A DNA stretch of 64,000 nt from Pararge aegeria (Eukaryota; Arthropoda; Insecta; Lepidoptera; Nymphalidae), in the NCBI RefSeq assembly GCF_905163445.1, contig NC_053201.1, forward strand, positions 10,674,001 to 10,738,000, written 5' to 3'. The notes beneath the pieces were generated by a model that saw only the letters and a list, made by a program, of their open reading frames with translations, did no database searches and was not told the DNA's origin. A program made the position numbers and the translations under genes. Of this stretch, positions 51,401-62,261 are shown in pieces. Each line of letters starts with the position of its first letter. Position 1 is the first letter of the stretch.

Positions 51401-51749
51401 TAATATTAGCAGGAAAAAAAAAGAAACAAAGACACATAAAGCAACGCAAAAAAACAAGTCTAAAGTAAACCCTTGTCCTTGTTATCAAGACGGTGAATAA
51501 ATCTAGGTGCTCACTCAACGTGTTGTTTACATATACAAAGTAATTAAGAGGCCAAAAACAAACAAAATCTCATACTGTTTGTGAGAGATTTTGCACAAGT
51601 TTTATGAAGGTATAAAAATGAGAATGTAGAAGTTCTTAGGTGTAATATTAATAAACATTATTTACTTCACATAACATTAATACGTGTTATGTGTAGAAAT
51701 GCATAAATTCGTTGAATAAACGGAACCATGAAACCTCGTCTATCTTTTA
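51401..51749. other. No recognised feature (within intron 2)
   Basis: AT-rich; an A-rich stretch at 51411-51460 follows the SINE. Confidence 0.5.
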
Positions 51750-52240
51750 TAATCATCATCATAAAATCATTACCGGCCAACTACATGGCATGAGTCTCCT
51801 TCCACAATGAGAAAGGTTTAGGTCGTAGTCTATCACGCTGACCCAGGTGTGGATTTCACTCGCCTTCGAGAACATTATGGAGAACTCTGAGGCATGCAGG
51901 TTTCCTCGCGATGTTTTCCTTCACCGTTGAAGCCAGTGATATTTTAATAACTTTTGACGGCCGATTGGCGCAGTTTTCAGCGACCCTGTTTTCTGAGCCC
52001 AAGGCCGTGGGTTCGACTCCCACTACTGGAAAATGTTTGTGTGATGAGCATGAATGTTTTTCAGTGTCTGGGTGTTTATATGTATATTCTAAGTATTTAT
52101 GTATGTTATTCATAAAAATATTCATCAGTCATCTTGGTACCCATTACACAAGCTACGTTTACTTTGTATTGTTGTAGTATATTTATTATTTATTTAATTA
52201 CTTAAAACGCACATAACTTTGAAAAGTTATGGGTGCGTCC
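51750..52240 (-). mobile_element. SINE-C interrupted by SINE-A
   Basis: The 3' part (ATCATCATCATAAAATCATT to GAAGCCAGTGATATTTTAAT, 51750-51954) and the head part (ACTTAAAACGCACATAACTT, AAAAGTTATGGGTGCGTCCA, 52199-52240) are separated by the SINE-A at 51957-52190. Confidence 0.9.
51957..52190 (+). mobile_element. SINE-A nested in SINE-C
   Basis: GACGGCCGATTGGCGCAG head with box B GGTTCGACTCC, full body, but the GGGGCTAGATGGCGATGTGT block is deleted so GTTTACTTTG joins TATTGTTGTAGTATATTTAT. Flanks TAATAACTT and TAATTACTT form a plausible 9-bp duplication with one mismatch. Confidence 0.92.
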
Positions 52241-52545
52241 ACCGCTTTATCGTTATCAACCCATTAACCGTCCATTATAGACGGCACGGTTGTACTTTCA
52301 GAATGAGAAGAGTTTAGGCCGTTGTCCACCACGCTGGCTAAGTGCGAGTTAGTAGACTTCACGCACCTTTGAGAACATACAAATGTAGAATTCTCACGCA
52401 TTCTTCCTTCACAGTTAAAGCAAGTGATATTTAATTGCATTAGTTTAAAGGTCACTTAAGTCTGCAATTTAAAGGAGTCGTGTTGCGAACTTCGTCATCC
52501 CTAAAGCCAAAGCTTTAACCACTAAACTGTCACCTCTTGTAGCTT
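52241..52545 (-). mobile_element. SINE-C, nearly full length
   Basis: TCAACCCATTAACCGTCCAT, CACCACGCTGGCTAAGTGCG, CTTTGAGAACATACAAATG, CTTCACAGTTAAAGCAAGTG, CCAAAGCTTTAACCACTAAA. Its 3' end abuts the head of the preceding SINE-C. Confidence 0.88.
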
Positions 52546-52670
52546 TAGCTCGTATAAAATACCTGATGTAGAGTATATTATCATGGACCTAAAGAGGAAA
52601 TTAACAAATTCTGGTGGAAAAAAATTTTTCATTGTAATTTCTAAATGTGATTTTTAAGTTGATACTTATA

Positions 52671-53061
52671 TCTATATATATAAAAGAGAAAGTGTGTGGG
52701 TATGTTCCGTATAGGCTCCGAAACGGCTGGACCGATTTCAATGAAGCTTTCAGGGAATCTCCGGATTGACCTGGCGAGTAATCCTGTAAAGTTTGGTGAC
52801 GATCGGAGCTCTCCTATTTTTGAACTGTCAAACTGTCAAATACAGCTTTTATTTACTATGATGATATTCTATTGTTGGGTGTACATGGGTGCAGATCTTC
52901 ACCCGCTCGAGAAGAGAATAGAAGAGAATGAATACGGAGAGAAATAAATGACTTAATATATTATGAGACTTAAATTAAAAATTTAATTATGTAAGTTTAT
53001 TGTTTAAATACTCGTAAAATAAAGCAAAATCTAGCCCGGTGAAGCGGGCTGGGTACGCTAA
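52671..53061 (+). mobile_element. Complete non-autonomous Helitron
   Basis: Begins A|TCTATATATATAAAAGAGAA (TC at 52671) and ends CTAA|T (53058-53062). The terminal hairpin AGCCCG-GTGAAG-CGGGCT (53033-53050) lies eight bases before the CTAA. Insertion is between A and T without duplication, the Helitron rule. Internal sentence: GGCTCCGAAACGGCTGGACC, GATTTCAATGAAGCTTTCAG. No Rep/helicase coding; the frame 52696-52947 is incidental. Confidence 0.93.
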
Positions 53062-53624
53062 TACTTAATAAAAATATTAAATCGAATGTTCCGTTATCAC
53101 TGAAAGTACAGAATTTTAAATTTAAAAAATGATTAACTAAAGTTAGAGATTAGTACAATAAAATAATTCACACTCTTATCATATGCAGCATACACTGTCT
53201 ATACTCAGCCTTATACTGCGAAACCTATTTTTATTGTTTCGATGAGCTCTGAGAACAAAAGTTCGTTCAATCGACGTGTTGAGAAGGCTTCGTTATAGGA
53301 TCGACTGTATTGCTTTTGGATATGTTTTTGATGGTGTACGAAGTGTATACGAGGTAAGTTATTTATTGTTTTGTTTATTGTTCCTGTTTTGTCACAGTTT
53401 TTATATAGAGGACAGAATTGCGATCGCATAAAAACTTAACAGTAAACATATTAATTCAGTTGTTTACACAAAAATTCAGTGTCAATGGATTTTTATACTT
53501 AGTTTTCTGTCTGTCTCCTTCATTTGTTTCTTATTCTTGAATGAGTAGCAAAATTAACTATGAATCATAGGTTCAAATTCCTAGTCGGCTTGAAGCGGGC
53601 TTGCCTGTTATATGAAATCCATAC
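53062..53624. other. No recognised feature (within intron 2)
   Basis: AT-rich; a box B-like GGTTCAAATTCCTAG at 53572-53586 has no box A partner. Confidence 0.45.
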
Positions 53625-53735
53625 CCCTGCCGTTTCTAAACGGCATCGTACCGGAACGCTAAATCACTTGGTGGCACGTCTTTGTCGGTGGAATTGTAAA
53701 TAGCCACGGCCAAAGCCTCCTATCAGAAAAACTAT
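53625..53735 (-). mobile_element. SINE-B middle fragment
   Basis: GGCATCGTACCGGAACGCTA, GGTGGCACGTCTTTGTCGG, AGCCACGGCCAAAGCCTCCT. Confidence 0.85.
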
Positions 53736-54244
53736 ATGTAGAGCCATTTATTTCAAAACTGGACTACATCAGGACACATGTTTTTCGTGATTTACAGATG
53801 GAGCTTTGTTATTTAAAAAAGTCTTTATGCTCTAAAGATGACAGAAAAAGATCTTAAGCCATTCAAAGGAAAACTGTTAGGGGCTGGGAAACTATGGTAC
53901 CTACGGTACGAGGATAATATCTTCGAGGGCAGTACAAAGACTTTCTACTTGGTATAATGCTAATAGTAACAAATACCTTTAGGTAACTTTACTCGTTTAA
54001 AACCACACGTGCTTGAACAATGTCCGCTGGGATATTAAACGTAGTTAAAGTTTCTCTGAGAACAAATTAAGCCATCTTGGCTGGTTATGATTACCAACAT
54101 GTGGTTATAATCGTTACAATCCTAAAATCTTTCATGAGGAAAGCATAGAAGGCAGAAGTACTAAATCCATCACACAATGCACTAATATTAAACCCATACA
54201 GTCAAAACTGAGTTTGATTTTTACAGTAATAATTGACGTGCCCA
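53736..54244. other. No recognised feature (within intron 2)
   Basis: AT-rich spacer. Confidence 0.5.
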
Positions 54245-54442
54245 TCTGACGTAAAAACCATCGTCTAAAAACAAAGTAAAACTTCACAGGGCAAGAAACA
54301 AAGACGACAAGAGACGTCCTGTGTCCATCAACCTGAGTCGCGGATGAAAAGCTCCATATACCTGTTATTACACAGACAACCACGACCTTCAAACCGGAAT
54401 ACAACAATATTGCTTGGCTGCAGAAATAAGTCTGGCGCACTC
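54245..54442 (-). repeat. Repeat D, diverged
   Basis: CTTCACAGGGCAAGAAACAA, GACGTCCTGTGTCCATCAAC, CACGACCTTCAAACCGGAAT and GCTGCAGAAATAAGTCTGGC follow reversed repeat D. Confidence 0.7.
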
Positions 54443-54449
54443 CTCTAAT

Positions 54450-54830
54450 CGATCTTGATATCTTGGAGATGTCTCTTAAAAAGTTTAAAGTTTGTATTAA
54501 ACGTAAGCTTATAGAAAAGTCCTATTAGGGTATAAAGGACTACGTAATCGATAAAAAAGCTTGGGTGTGAATTATTGCTCTAACCAGGTTGCTCTTCTAA
54601 TAATTTTAAATGACATTGTGAGATGGTGATAATAAAAAAAAAACACCCGGCTAAGTTTGTTGTGGGCTTCTTCTTCGACCAGGACGCGTTTGGAACCCTC
54701 GTAGCTTTAGTTTTAAGTTTACGAATGTGGTTATCGCCATCATCTCACTACCGTGTAATTCTTATGTACGCATCAAAAGTGCCACATATGCTAATTGAAT
54801 AAAGATTTTTGACTTTGACTTTTGATCTCA
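54450..54830 (+). mobile_element. LINE2 3' end
   Basis: Short reverse-transcriptase tail remnant (KFKVCIKRKLIEKSY, YVIDKKAWV with a stop between), 3' UTR TTATTGCTCTAACCAGGTTG, CACCCGGCTAAGTTTGTTGT, CGCCATCATCTCACTACCGT, tail TTTGACTTTGACTTTTGA. Confidence 0.9.
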
Positions 54831-54874
54831 GTCACAAAAACTCCACTGTTGCTGATACTTTGACAATCTCTCTG

Positions 54875-55130
54875 GCGTAGCAGCGATGAGCAATGGTTTT
54901 TTGTGGGAGTTCTCAGGTTCGATTCCTGGTACTGGTCTGGTGGGAGGTTCGGATGTGGGTGGTTATAATCCTACTGAGAGAGGTGCCACGATGCGATTTA
55001 GCGTTTCGGTACGATTTTGCACAGAAATCGGTTAAGTAGTTTAATATAACTGCCATAATCCTTAACAGGAGAGACGTCTACCAGGTGAGATGGCAGTCAA
55101 GCGCAAAGTAAAAAATAAAAAAACTGTAAC
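54875..55130 (+). mobile_element. SINE-B, full length but decayed
   Basis: CTCTGGCGTAGCAGCGATGA (box A region), GGTTCGATTCCTGG (box B exact), GGTCTGGTGGGAGGTTCGGA, GTGCCACGATGCGATTTAGC and GGTGAGATGGCAGTCAAGCG. Confidence 0.9.
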
Positions 55131-55644
55131 TACTACTTGACGTTTCAGCATCGGTAGATCCCCGACCAATAACGACACAAGCGCTGCAATAATGCTTTAA
55201 AATTATAGATTATTTTATTATCTATGTATAATTTTAAAGCATTTTTCGAGAGAAAAACACCCTTTTGCTTCTGTTTATTTTTAACTTGTAGCGTGCAAAT
55301 AAAGAGTATAAATAAATTCAAATGTAAAGTGTGAAATTTAATATATACAATAGAAGTAAAAACCCAAACCAAATTAATATAATGGAAATCCCTAAGTAAA
55401 AGCTATAGTATATTTTTTTTATTCGATACTTTATTCTGGCGAAACTGTGTTCGGGTCAATTACTCAAAAATGTTACCAACTTTAGCGTCCGAGCGCGATG
55501 CAACGTTGCCAGTGACAGTTTTTTAAATGCAATTTGTGGCGTAATGCCCCGGCCGTGAGTCAATTTCGTAAATGCTCTTTTAACATACGATGTAATAAAA
55601 CCCCGTATATTTTCCCTCTATGTCCATACAGCTCGTAATCCTAA
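55131..55644. other. Unassigned; contains a short inverted repeat
   Basis: TAATGCTTTAAAATTATAGA near 55190 is inverted at TCTATGTATAATTTTAAAGC near 55218, giving a small A/T-rich hairpin. Nothing else recognised. Confidence 0.55.
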
Positions 55645-55800
55645 CTAACACAAATATTATAAATGTGAAAGTGTGTTTGTGAGTTTGTTTGTTTGTCCTT
55701 CCTATCGCCCTAAACAAAGAACCAATCAATTGCGCATAAATCATTTTAGCAGAGAGTTCGTTGAAAGGCCCGATCCTTTCAGCCAATAACTTTTAACTTT
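55645..55800 (+). mobile_element. Helitron-like 5' part
   Basis: CACAAATATTATAAATGTGA, GTGTGTTTGTGAGTTTGTTT and CAATCAATTGCGCATAAATC belong to small Helitron-like repeats; the end is lost. Confidence 0.55.
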
Positions 55801-56267
55801 TCCTTATTTATATATATCGTTTCATATATTTATTTATTCAATTTAGTTTGTTACCCAAAAACAAATGTAGTTACTAGTTACAAATGCCTTGTTTGTGTAT
55901 ATAAATATTTTCAATTGTAGAACTTTACATAATATATCTGTTCTAAGAATTAAATATGTGTTTATAAAGCTACCGCAAAGCAAAATAATAGACTAATATT
56001 TTAGATTACAATATACTTTTAGATTAGAATATACTTTTTACGCGCTTACCGTACCAGGCTGCTTTTTAAACCATTGAAAAAACGCTTCCTACGTTATCTG
56101 TAAAAAAACACTAACGAAAAACCGGCGCAATAGCTCGGCAGTCTATAAATGACAGAGTTCTGTGGTGACAAACGTAAAAAAAAAAATATATTTGGTCTTT
56201 TCCTGTTTTTGTAAGTCTGTAAAAAACAATATGCAATATAACCCATGTTAAGTCCATTTTTTTCATT
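55801..56267. other. No recognised feature (within intron 2)
   Basis: AT-rich. ACCGGCGCAATAGCTCGGCA at 56119 is SINE-head-like but has no box B. Confidence 0.45.
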
Positions 56268-56530
56268 TCACTACAAGAAGTGGGTTAACTTCTTCTTTAC
56301 TGCAATTTCACTGATGGTAAGAAGTGATGAATGCATGGTAGCGGGCTAACCTGTTATGGCTGTTATATTAAACATGCATACCTATGGTTTCTACACGGCA
56401 TCATACCGAAAGTTAAATGGCTTGTCTAGTCTTTCTCGGTATGTATGACAAGAACGGATAATATTCAAACAATATTAATACCTAAATGGATCGGGCATCG
56501 AACCAGAGACCTTAATTCAGGAGGCCACAA
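56268..56530 (-). mobile_element. SINE-B, diverged
   Basis: CACTACAAGAAGTGGGTTAA, TGGTAGCGGGCTAACCTGTT, ACGGCATCATACCGAAAGTT and ATCGAACCAGAGACCTTAAT in reversed SINE-B order. Confidence 0.8.
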
Positions 56531-56544
56531 CTATAACAACTGCG

Positions 56545-56725
56545 TCATAAAGCATTAACGTAACGCCATATGACCCTTGCTAGGTCGAATAAAATTACTG
56601 TATCAATAATACATAAAATAATAAATATAACACAAAATAACAAAAAAATAAACAAAAATGTAGGCACGCAAAGGCGTTATTGCAGCAAGAAAGTTCTTAC
56701 AGGCAACCTTTGTATGAATCCTGTG
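56545..56725 (-). mobile_element. LINE 3' end fragment
   Basis: AATGTAGGCACGCAAAGGCG, TTATTGCAGCAAGAAAGTTC and TACAGGCAACCTTTGTATG resemble 47715-47760 and 58635-58685. Confidence 0.65.
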
Positions 56726-57084
56726 GCAAAAAGAGAGTTGTTACAAGTTAAACTTTCATAGAACTAATATCTCCAATAACGTCACAACAAAATAAAACAC
56801 AATATATCGCGTAGCTGTATTGCTACGAGTTTATTCCACGTAGCTACGGTTTTGCGCCTCAACCTTTAATAATCCTGTTTTATTATCGCCATAACACTGC
56901 ATCGCAGCGGGATAAAGTCGGGCGCGTAAATATCATTTATCTTGTAGCGAACTAATGCCCGTATTCGCTAACGGCAATTCCTAAGTAAGTAACGCTTAAC
57001 CAAAGAAGATTTCTAGGCATACATTTATTTTTCACCAGTTGATTTTCACTAGGCAACTCCTATTTTTCATTTGTCGTATTTTTA
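56726..57084. other. No recognised feature (within intron 2)
   Basis: Mixed composition; no repeat or exon recognised. Confidence 0.45.
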
Positions 57085-57333
57085 AATACATTACGACAAT
57101 ACACACATCGCCATCTAGCCCTAAAGTAAGCGTAGCTTGTGTTATGGGTACTAAGATGTCAGATGAATATTTTTATGAAAAATATACATAAATGCTTTTA
57201 ATATATATATAAACACCCAGACACTGAAAAACATTCATGTTCAACACACAAACATTTTCCAGTCGTGGGAATCGAACCCACGGCCTTAGACTCGAATAGC
57301 AGGGTCGCTGCCCACCGCGCCAATCGGCGGTCA
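57085..57333 (-). mobile_element. SINE-A, full length
   Basis: CATTACGACAATACACACAT, CCATCTAGCCCTAAAGTAAG, GGGAATCGAACCCACGGCCT and CCACCGCGCCAATCGGCGGT. Both polymerase III boxes nearly intact. Confidence 0.93.
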
Positions 57334-58589
57334 CGTATTGATTTAAGTTTATTAAAAATAACGGTATTTATATTTGTTTCTTTTGTCGAGTGTCCGTGTA
57401 CGAGTTCACTAAATATTACACACCGCCAAATCGTAACTTTAGATTCCATCATAATAACAAATCTTATTACCGTATCAATTATTAAAGACTAACCACGCTG
57501 AAATATTAAATTAAACCTTTACATACTACTATACAGTCCAAGCGAAAACAACAAATATAAAGGTAAGCACGAACGTGAAAGCAAAATTCGAACAATTAAT
57601 GTTCCGAACCATCTGGCGCTTAGAGTACAGAGGTATAGCTACAACTTTGCACGGTTGGATTTAGATCCACTCGAACTTCCAACACCCCTCAGGGCGTAAT
57701 TTCCGAAACAATTTTGTTTAATAACGTGAGAAATGAACGTATACACATTTTATCTTTGTATAAACTTGTTATATTTTATTGTTCAATGAATATTACCAGA
57801 AAGGAGTGTGTGTGAGAGGCTTTGTGAAAAGTGTTTTTTGTTATAAAATATGTCTTTAACATTATTTACTTCGTTTATAGGGAAATAAATTGTAACTAAG
57901 TCGTGGGCATCCGCTGGCAATATATAAATGATTATGTATAGTGGCTTTGGTGTGTCCTACTTTCAAGCAGCAACGGATTGACTTATGGACCTAATATTTA
58001 AAAAGATATGTATGGACCGGTGCAGACTTTTATCTAAAAATGCTATTTTGGAAATAGATATTGCGGGTTGGATTTAAAGTGTAACTCTTGATTTAACTAC
58101 ACATGCTAATGTTTTATTTCTTCTGCAACCAGACAATGAATTTGGATTGCTTTTTACACCTTATATATTATATATTTTTTGCTAGTGAGGTAGAAGTTAT
58201 GTAATATAGACGAGTTTTTGATTTGTTGAATCCATAACAATGCTCAGAATTATAATCAAAAAGGCTTAGTGACAGAAAACTCCAATTGCTCGGTAATAAA
58301 ACTGTATCCAAATAAAAACAATCTTTGTTTTCTCCTTGACGAGCAAAAAGGTAAGCTTATTTCATTTTTTTAGACGATGTTATTAAAGCTGTTCTTTCGT
58401 TCTAGAAATTCTTGGGATTATATTAAGAATTAAAATATTGACTGTAGCTTATGAACAAAAGAGAACATATAATAGTACTATGCAATCCAAACTTAACATT
58501 ATAAATTCAAAAGTGTGTCTGTATTTTATTTGTTTGTACCCTTAAGTTTACTACTGCAACAATTTTGAAGAAGAAACACTTTATAGCAC
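57334..58589. other. No recognised feature (1.26 kb, within intron 2)
   Basis: AT-rich; 57619-57645 shares AGAGTACAGAGGTATAGCTA with 11100. No exon found. Confidence 0.45.
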
Positions 58590-58745
58590 GTATAACATAA
58601 AGGAAAAGAAACAGTAAGGAGTATACAGTAAACAATGTAGACATGCAAAGGCGGCCTTATTGAGCAAGCAATCTCTTACAGCTCTTCTTCTTCTTTTGCT
58701 GTTTGGAACAGACGTAACATCCAGGAGAATCCTGTACATATAATT
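58590..58745 (-). mobile_element. LINE 3' end fragment
   Basis: AATGTAGACATGCAAAGGCG, GCCTTATTGAGCAAGCAATC and TCTTACAGCTCTTCTTCTTC. Confidence 0.65.
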
Positions 58746-59034
58746 ATTTTATTCCGGAAAAGAACCAAGGAAACTGTTCGCAGGGAATGAAAACAAAACG
58801 TCTGTTACCTATTAACCGATCATAGCGCAAATTTTTCTATATAGCTGGTATTCTGAAGCAGGATACAAGACACTTTATATCAGTTTATTATTTTATATTA
58901 GTTTATTATTATTATATTTGTTTCAATATTTTTTTCATTTTTTTTTTATTTGTGTATGTTTTGTTTATGTATTCTTATGTAGTTATTTGAATGTAGGTTT
59001 ATAATAATTTTACACCACCTAATTTTTCTCGCTC
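58746..59034. other. No recognised feature
   Basis: AT-rich with T runs at 58929-58952. Confidence 0.45.
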
Positions 59035-59180
59035 TTGTTGTTCTAATCCTAAGGGTGCCTGGCAGAGATCGCTTCTAAGCGATAAGGCCGCCTTGTGTAT
59101 TCTACTCCAGTCTTTGTGTTTCTCTCTATTCATCATTTATTTTCCTAACTGAGTAGTGGTCTTAAAATAAAGAGTTTAGT
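59035..59180 (+). mobile_element. LINE 3' end with hairpin motif
   Basis: GAGATCGCTTCTAAGCGATA with AGGCCGCCTTGTGTATTCTA, then TTTGTGTTTCTCTCTATTCA and AAATAAAGAGTTTAG, a likely polyadenylation-type end. The hairpin GATCGCTT-CT-AAGCGATA is the best preserved of the family. Confidence 0.75.
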
Positions 59181-59603
59181 TAAATGAATAAATAATAATA
59201 CTTTATATCCCGAAAAAATTAATGATTCAAAGAGATTGTAAAAAAATGCATACATTATATAAGAAATACTATTTTATTCTGGCACTGTTTGGAGTACGAG
59301 TTTCCGGAGTCACATGGACCAACTTTATTGCTGCTATTCCAGAGCTTTTGTCCCTAAGGGGATATTAAAATCCAACTGGCAAGTTATATATGCAAAATAC
59401 TAGAAGTTCGCCTGAAACTAGGACTTTACATTGCTAGGAAACTATTATTTTTATTTTCTTTCTATCTTTTATCTTGCACGTTTCTATCGCAAAGTCAGCT
59501 TATTAGTTCACTAGGAATAATTAACTTTTGCAAAGTCTTACTAATAAATTAATTAGTATATGCTAATGAAATGGCTCAGGGGATTTTCATGAAATCCATA
59601 CTT
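59181..59603. other. No recognised feature
   Basis: AT-rich spacer. Confidence 0.45.
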
Positions 59604-59855
59604 TTTGACGGCCGATTGGCGCCGTGGGCAGCGACCCTGCTTTCTGAGTCCAAGGGTTCAACTCCCACAGCTAGAAAATGTTTGTGTAATGAACTGAAAT
59701 GTTTTTCAGTGTCTGGGTGTTTATATGTATTTTATAAGTATATTATTCATTAAAAAAAATATTCATCAGTTATAACACAACACCCACCCATAACAAGCTA
59801 CGCTAACTTTGAAAGATTGCGATGTGTGTATTGTCGTAGTATATTTATTTAAAAA
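59604..59855 (+). mobile_element. SINE-A, head complete, body with deletions
   Basis: TTGACGGCCGATTGGCGCCG, box B TTCAACTCCCAC, GTTTTTCAGTGTCTGGGTGT, 3' GATTGCGATGTGTGTATTGT and an ATTTATTTAAAAAAAAA tail. Confidence 0.92.
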
Positions 59856-59874
59856 AAAATACTAATATTATAAA

Positions 59875-60150
59875 AGGGGTGATAGACTAGTTGGTAAGAC
59901 TTCGGGTTCCCGGAAACCACCTTTTTGTTTTTCACCTATAACTTTTCGAAGTAATGTGCGTTTTTAATTTAAGTAATTAATACATCACTTGCAATAACGG
60001 TGAAGAAAAACATTGTTGGAAAATCTGCTTGAGAGTTTCTTCATAATGTTCCCAAAGGCGTAACGTACGTGACGTGGTGGACTAAACCTAAACCCTTCGC
60101 ATTCTGGGAGAAAATCCGTGCTCTGTAGTGGGCCATTAATAATGATTATT
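59875..60150 (+). mobile_element. SINE-C, near full length
   Basis: GGGGTGATAGACTAGTTGGT (box A with one mismatch), TTTTTCACCTATAACTTTTC (box B lost), GCAATAACGGTGAAGAAAAA, TGACGTGGTGGACTAAACCT and TCTGTAGTGGGCCATTAATA. Confidence 0.9.
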
Positions 60151-60181
60151 TTTAGTTCCTATTGTTCTACAATGTAGCAGT

Positions 60182-60421
60182 ATGTTTTTCCTACAGCTGT
60201 TTTTATTCTTCTTATTAACACCGAAGGTAATCGTTGCAGATAGGCACCGAGGACAAACCTCTGCGGTTTTTTCTATGACAAAGCATACTTTGCATGTTAA
60301 GAACAATCATGATAGTTCCTCATGTCCGAATTTCGAACAAGTTTTCCGCATTAACGAGGAAAACAAATTTTTAAAAGCGCTTCAGAACATCTTTGCATAC
60401 AAAATTTTTATCATAAACTGA
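60182..60421 (+). CDS. Unverified 79-codon open frame with a signal-peptide-like start
   Basis: The frame begins MFFLQLFLFFLLTPKVIVA, a hydrophobic run resembling a signal peptide, followed by a hydrophilic part (RHRGQTSAVFSMTKHTLHVK, SCPNFEQVF, INEENKFLKALQNIF). It has only one cysteine and no recognised family. It lies in the large intron of the guanylate cyclase gene between SINEs, and T-rich DNA easily yields such hydrophobic starts. I list it because it is the only intronic frame with a protein-like layout, but chance is the better explanation. Confidence 0.12.
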   Translation: MFFLQLFLFFLLTPKVIVADRHRGQTSAVFSMTKHTLHVKNNHDSSSCPNFEQVFRINEENKFLKALQNIFAYKIFIIN

Positions 60422-61295
60422 CAATAACATAACTATTACATCGCTTCTCTGCTGTTGGTTGAATCATTGAATTTCTAAAACTTTACCAAAGCCGAAAGTT
60501 TACGAAAGTGTAGTTTAAAGTTTCGCGTTTCCCAGCTTCACATAATACGACGTTTATTAAAAAACTTATGAGACCTACGAGTATCTTCGGATATGTTATA
60601 TTTTCTTATTAGGTCGCCTTTATTGCTCAAAACTAGTGAGGTGTATTTTTTTTTACTTAGTGAAAGAGTTTTATAAATTTTAACGCGGCAAATTTACCTT
60701 AGGTTTGTTCATCACATCATTTAGTAATTCCAGTGAGACTAGTAACTTTTTTAAGATCGAATAACCGTCAAAGCCAAAAAAACCAAGCCTTATTTTACGG
60801 GTTCCAGTTTAATCCAAGATTAACGAGGTTTAGGGCGCTTAAACAGGATAATCTCTTTGTGAATAAAATAATACCGCCTTTGCACGCCGATTCTTCCGTG
60901 AAAGTGTTTCATTACTTTGTATAAAATGCGTGTGTGCAATAAAGTAATCAAACAAACAAACAATTCTTCGCTTGCTTGGGATTCAAAATGCATTCGAAGT
61001 AAAAACGAACTTCGTTCTTTAGTGATACTTTTTTCCCTCAAGTGATATTAAAAAGCAGCTGCAGTTATAAAAGCAAAATAAAAGAAGATCTCCTGGAACT
61101 AAGACCTTGCATTGTATTTTATCGTAGCACCAATTTATGTTATGAATTCATAAGGCAAAGCTTTTTTTAAATAATATCCTTACTTTTTATTTTTTCATTT
61201 ATTTGTTGCTAGCTATTGCTTATTTCTAGTTTTTAACAAATGCTGTGGAAATTTGTTTACTTGGCTATATAGCATATGCTACTTAATTCTTTCAA
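60422..61295. other. No recognised feature (within intron 2)
   Basis: AT-rich; frames at 60733-60924 and 60820-61041 have no domain. Confidence 0.45.
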
Positions 61296-61560
61296 CTGAC
61301 ATTGTGGCAATTAAAGATTTTAAACTAAGATTATCGTGGTTAATCAACATTTCTTCAGTACACAACGGGTACATACCACGATAATATTTTGGATTTGTCG
61401 ATACTTCGAACCTGTTGCATGGTTCGTGGTCACGACGGGACTCAACATTGACATTGTGGCAGTTAAGAGATGGATGTAGGACGAAAAACGAAACAATCCG
61501 ACGGACACGAAAAACAGACAGACAGACGGGCAGAAGGACAAACAAGGAGTCAATTATTAT
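61296..61560. repeat. Dispersed repeat related to 50440-51115, with direct repeats
   Basis: GATTTTAAACTAAGATTATC, ACCACGATAATATTTTGGAT, TTGTCGATACTTCGAACCTG and TGGTTCGTGGTCACGACGGG. TGACATTGTGGCAATTAAAG (61297) and TGACATTGTGGCAGTTAAGA (61449) bracket it. Confidence 0.6.
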
Positions 61561-61944
61561 TAGTAATTATTGTCTAACAACTTCCTATAAATTAAATGAA
61601 ATCAAATAAACTTGGTCCTATTGTTATCGTTACGATTTAACGATATGTGTTTTAACTTCGAAATCATGCTTCTTGTGTGGAGATGTATAAAAATGTATGA
61701 GAAGAAGTAAGAAATATTTAACACATATTTAAGTCGGTGCCATGTAAAATGTTAAATTTTCTCGGTACCTTCATTGCTCTATAACAAAGTTTATTATAGT
61801 AATTTATCATGTTTTACCTACTTACAACCGACGAAATCCCCCTAAAAAGCTACTTTGATAACCAGTTATTTGTCAATTAGCAGAAACCTATGTGGGGACA
61901 AAAACACTTCATAAGACTTTATTAAACTTATTTAAAATACTATG
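61561..61944. other. No recognised feature (within intron 2)
   Basis: AT-rich spacer. Confidence 0.45.
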
Positions 61945-62232
61945 GCTCCCCCGCCACTTCGTTCGCGTATGTGACAACCTTTTAAAACATAGACTTCTTT
62001 AAAATATAGACGTCGTAGACTTTTTTTAGAACTTTTAAAGAGGAACATATTGTTTTGGCATAACTTTAAGGAACCATGGGAATATTTTTCCCCGTTGTTA
62101 GCGTGATGTGATAAATCCTATAACCTTCTTCGATAAATGGACTATCTGACATAAAAAGATTTTGAAATTCGAACCAGTATTTCCCGGGATTAGCGTGTTC
62201 AACGAAACAAACTCTTCACCTTTATTATAATT
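61945..62232 (-). mobile_element. Helitron-like element, decayed
   Basis: CCCGCCACTTCGTTCGCGTA at the left, ACCATGGGAATATTTTTCCC in the middle and TATTATAATTATTAGTAAAG at the right match the reversed layout of small Helitron-like repeats. Confidence 0.5.
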
Positions 62233-62261
62233 ATTAGTAAAGATATTAAATTATATTTGAC

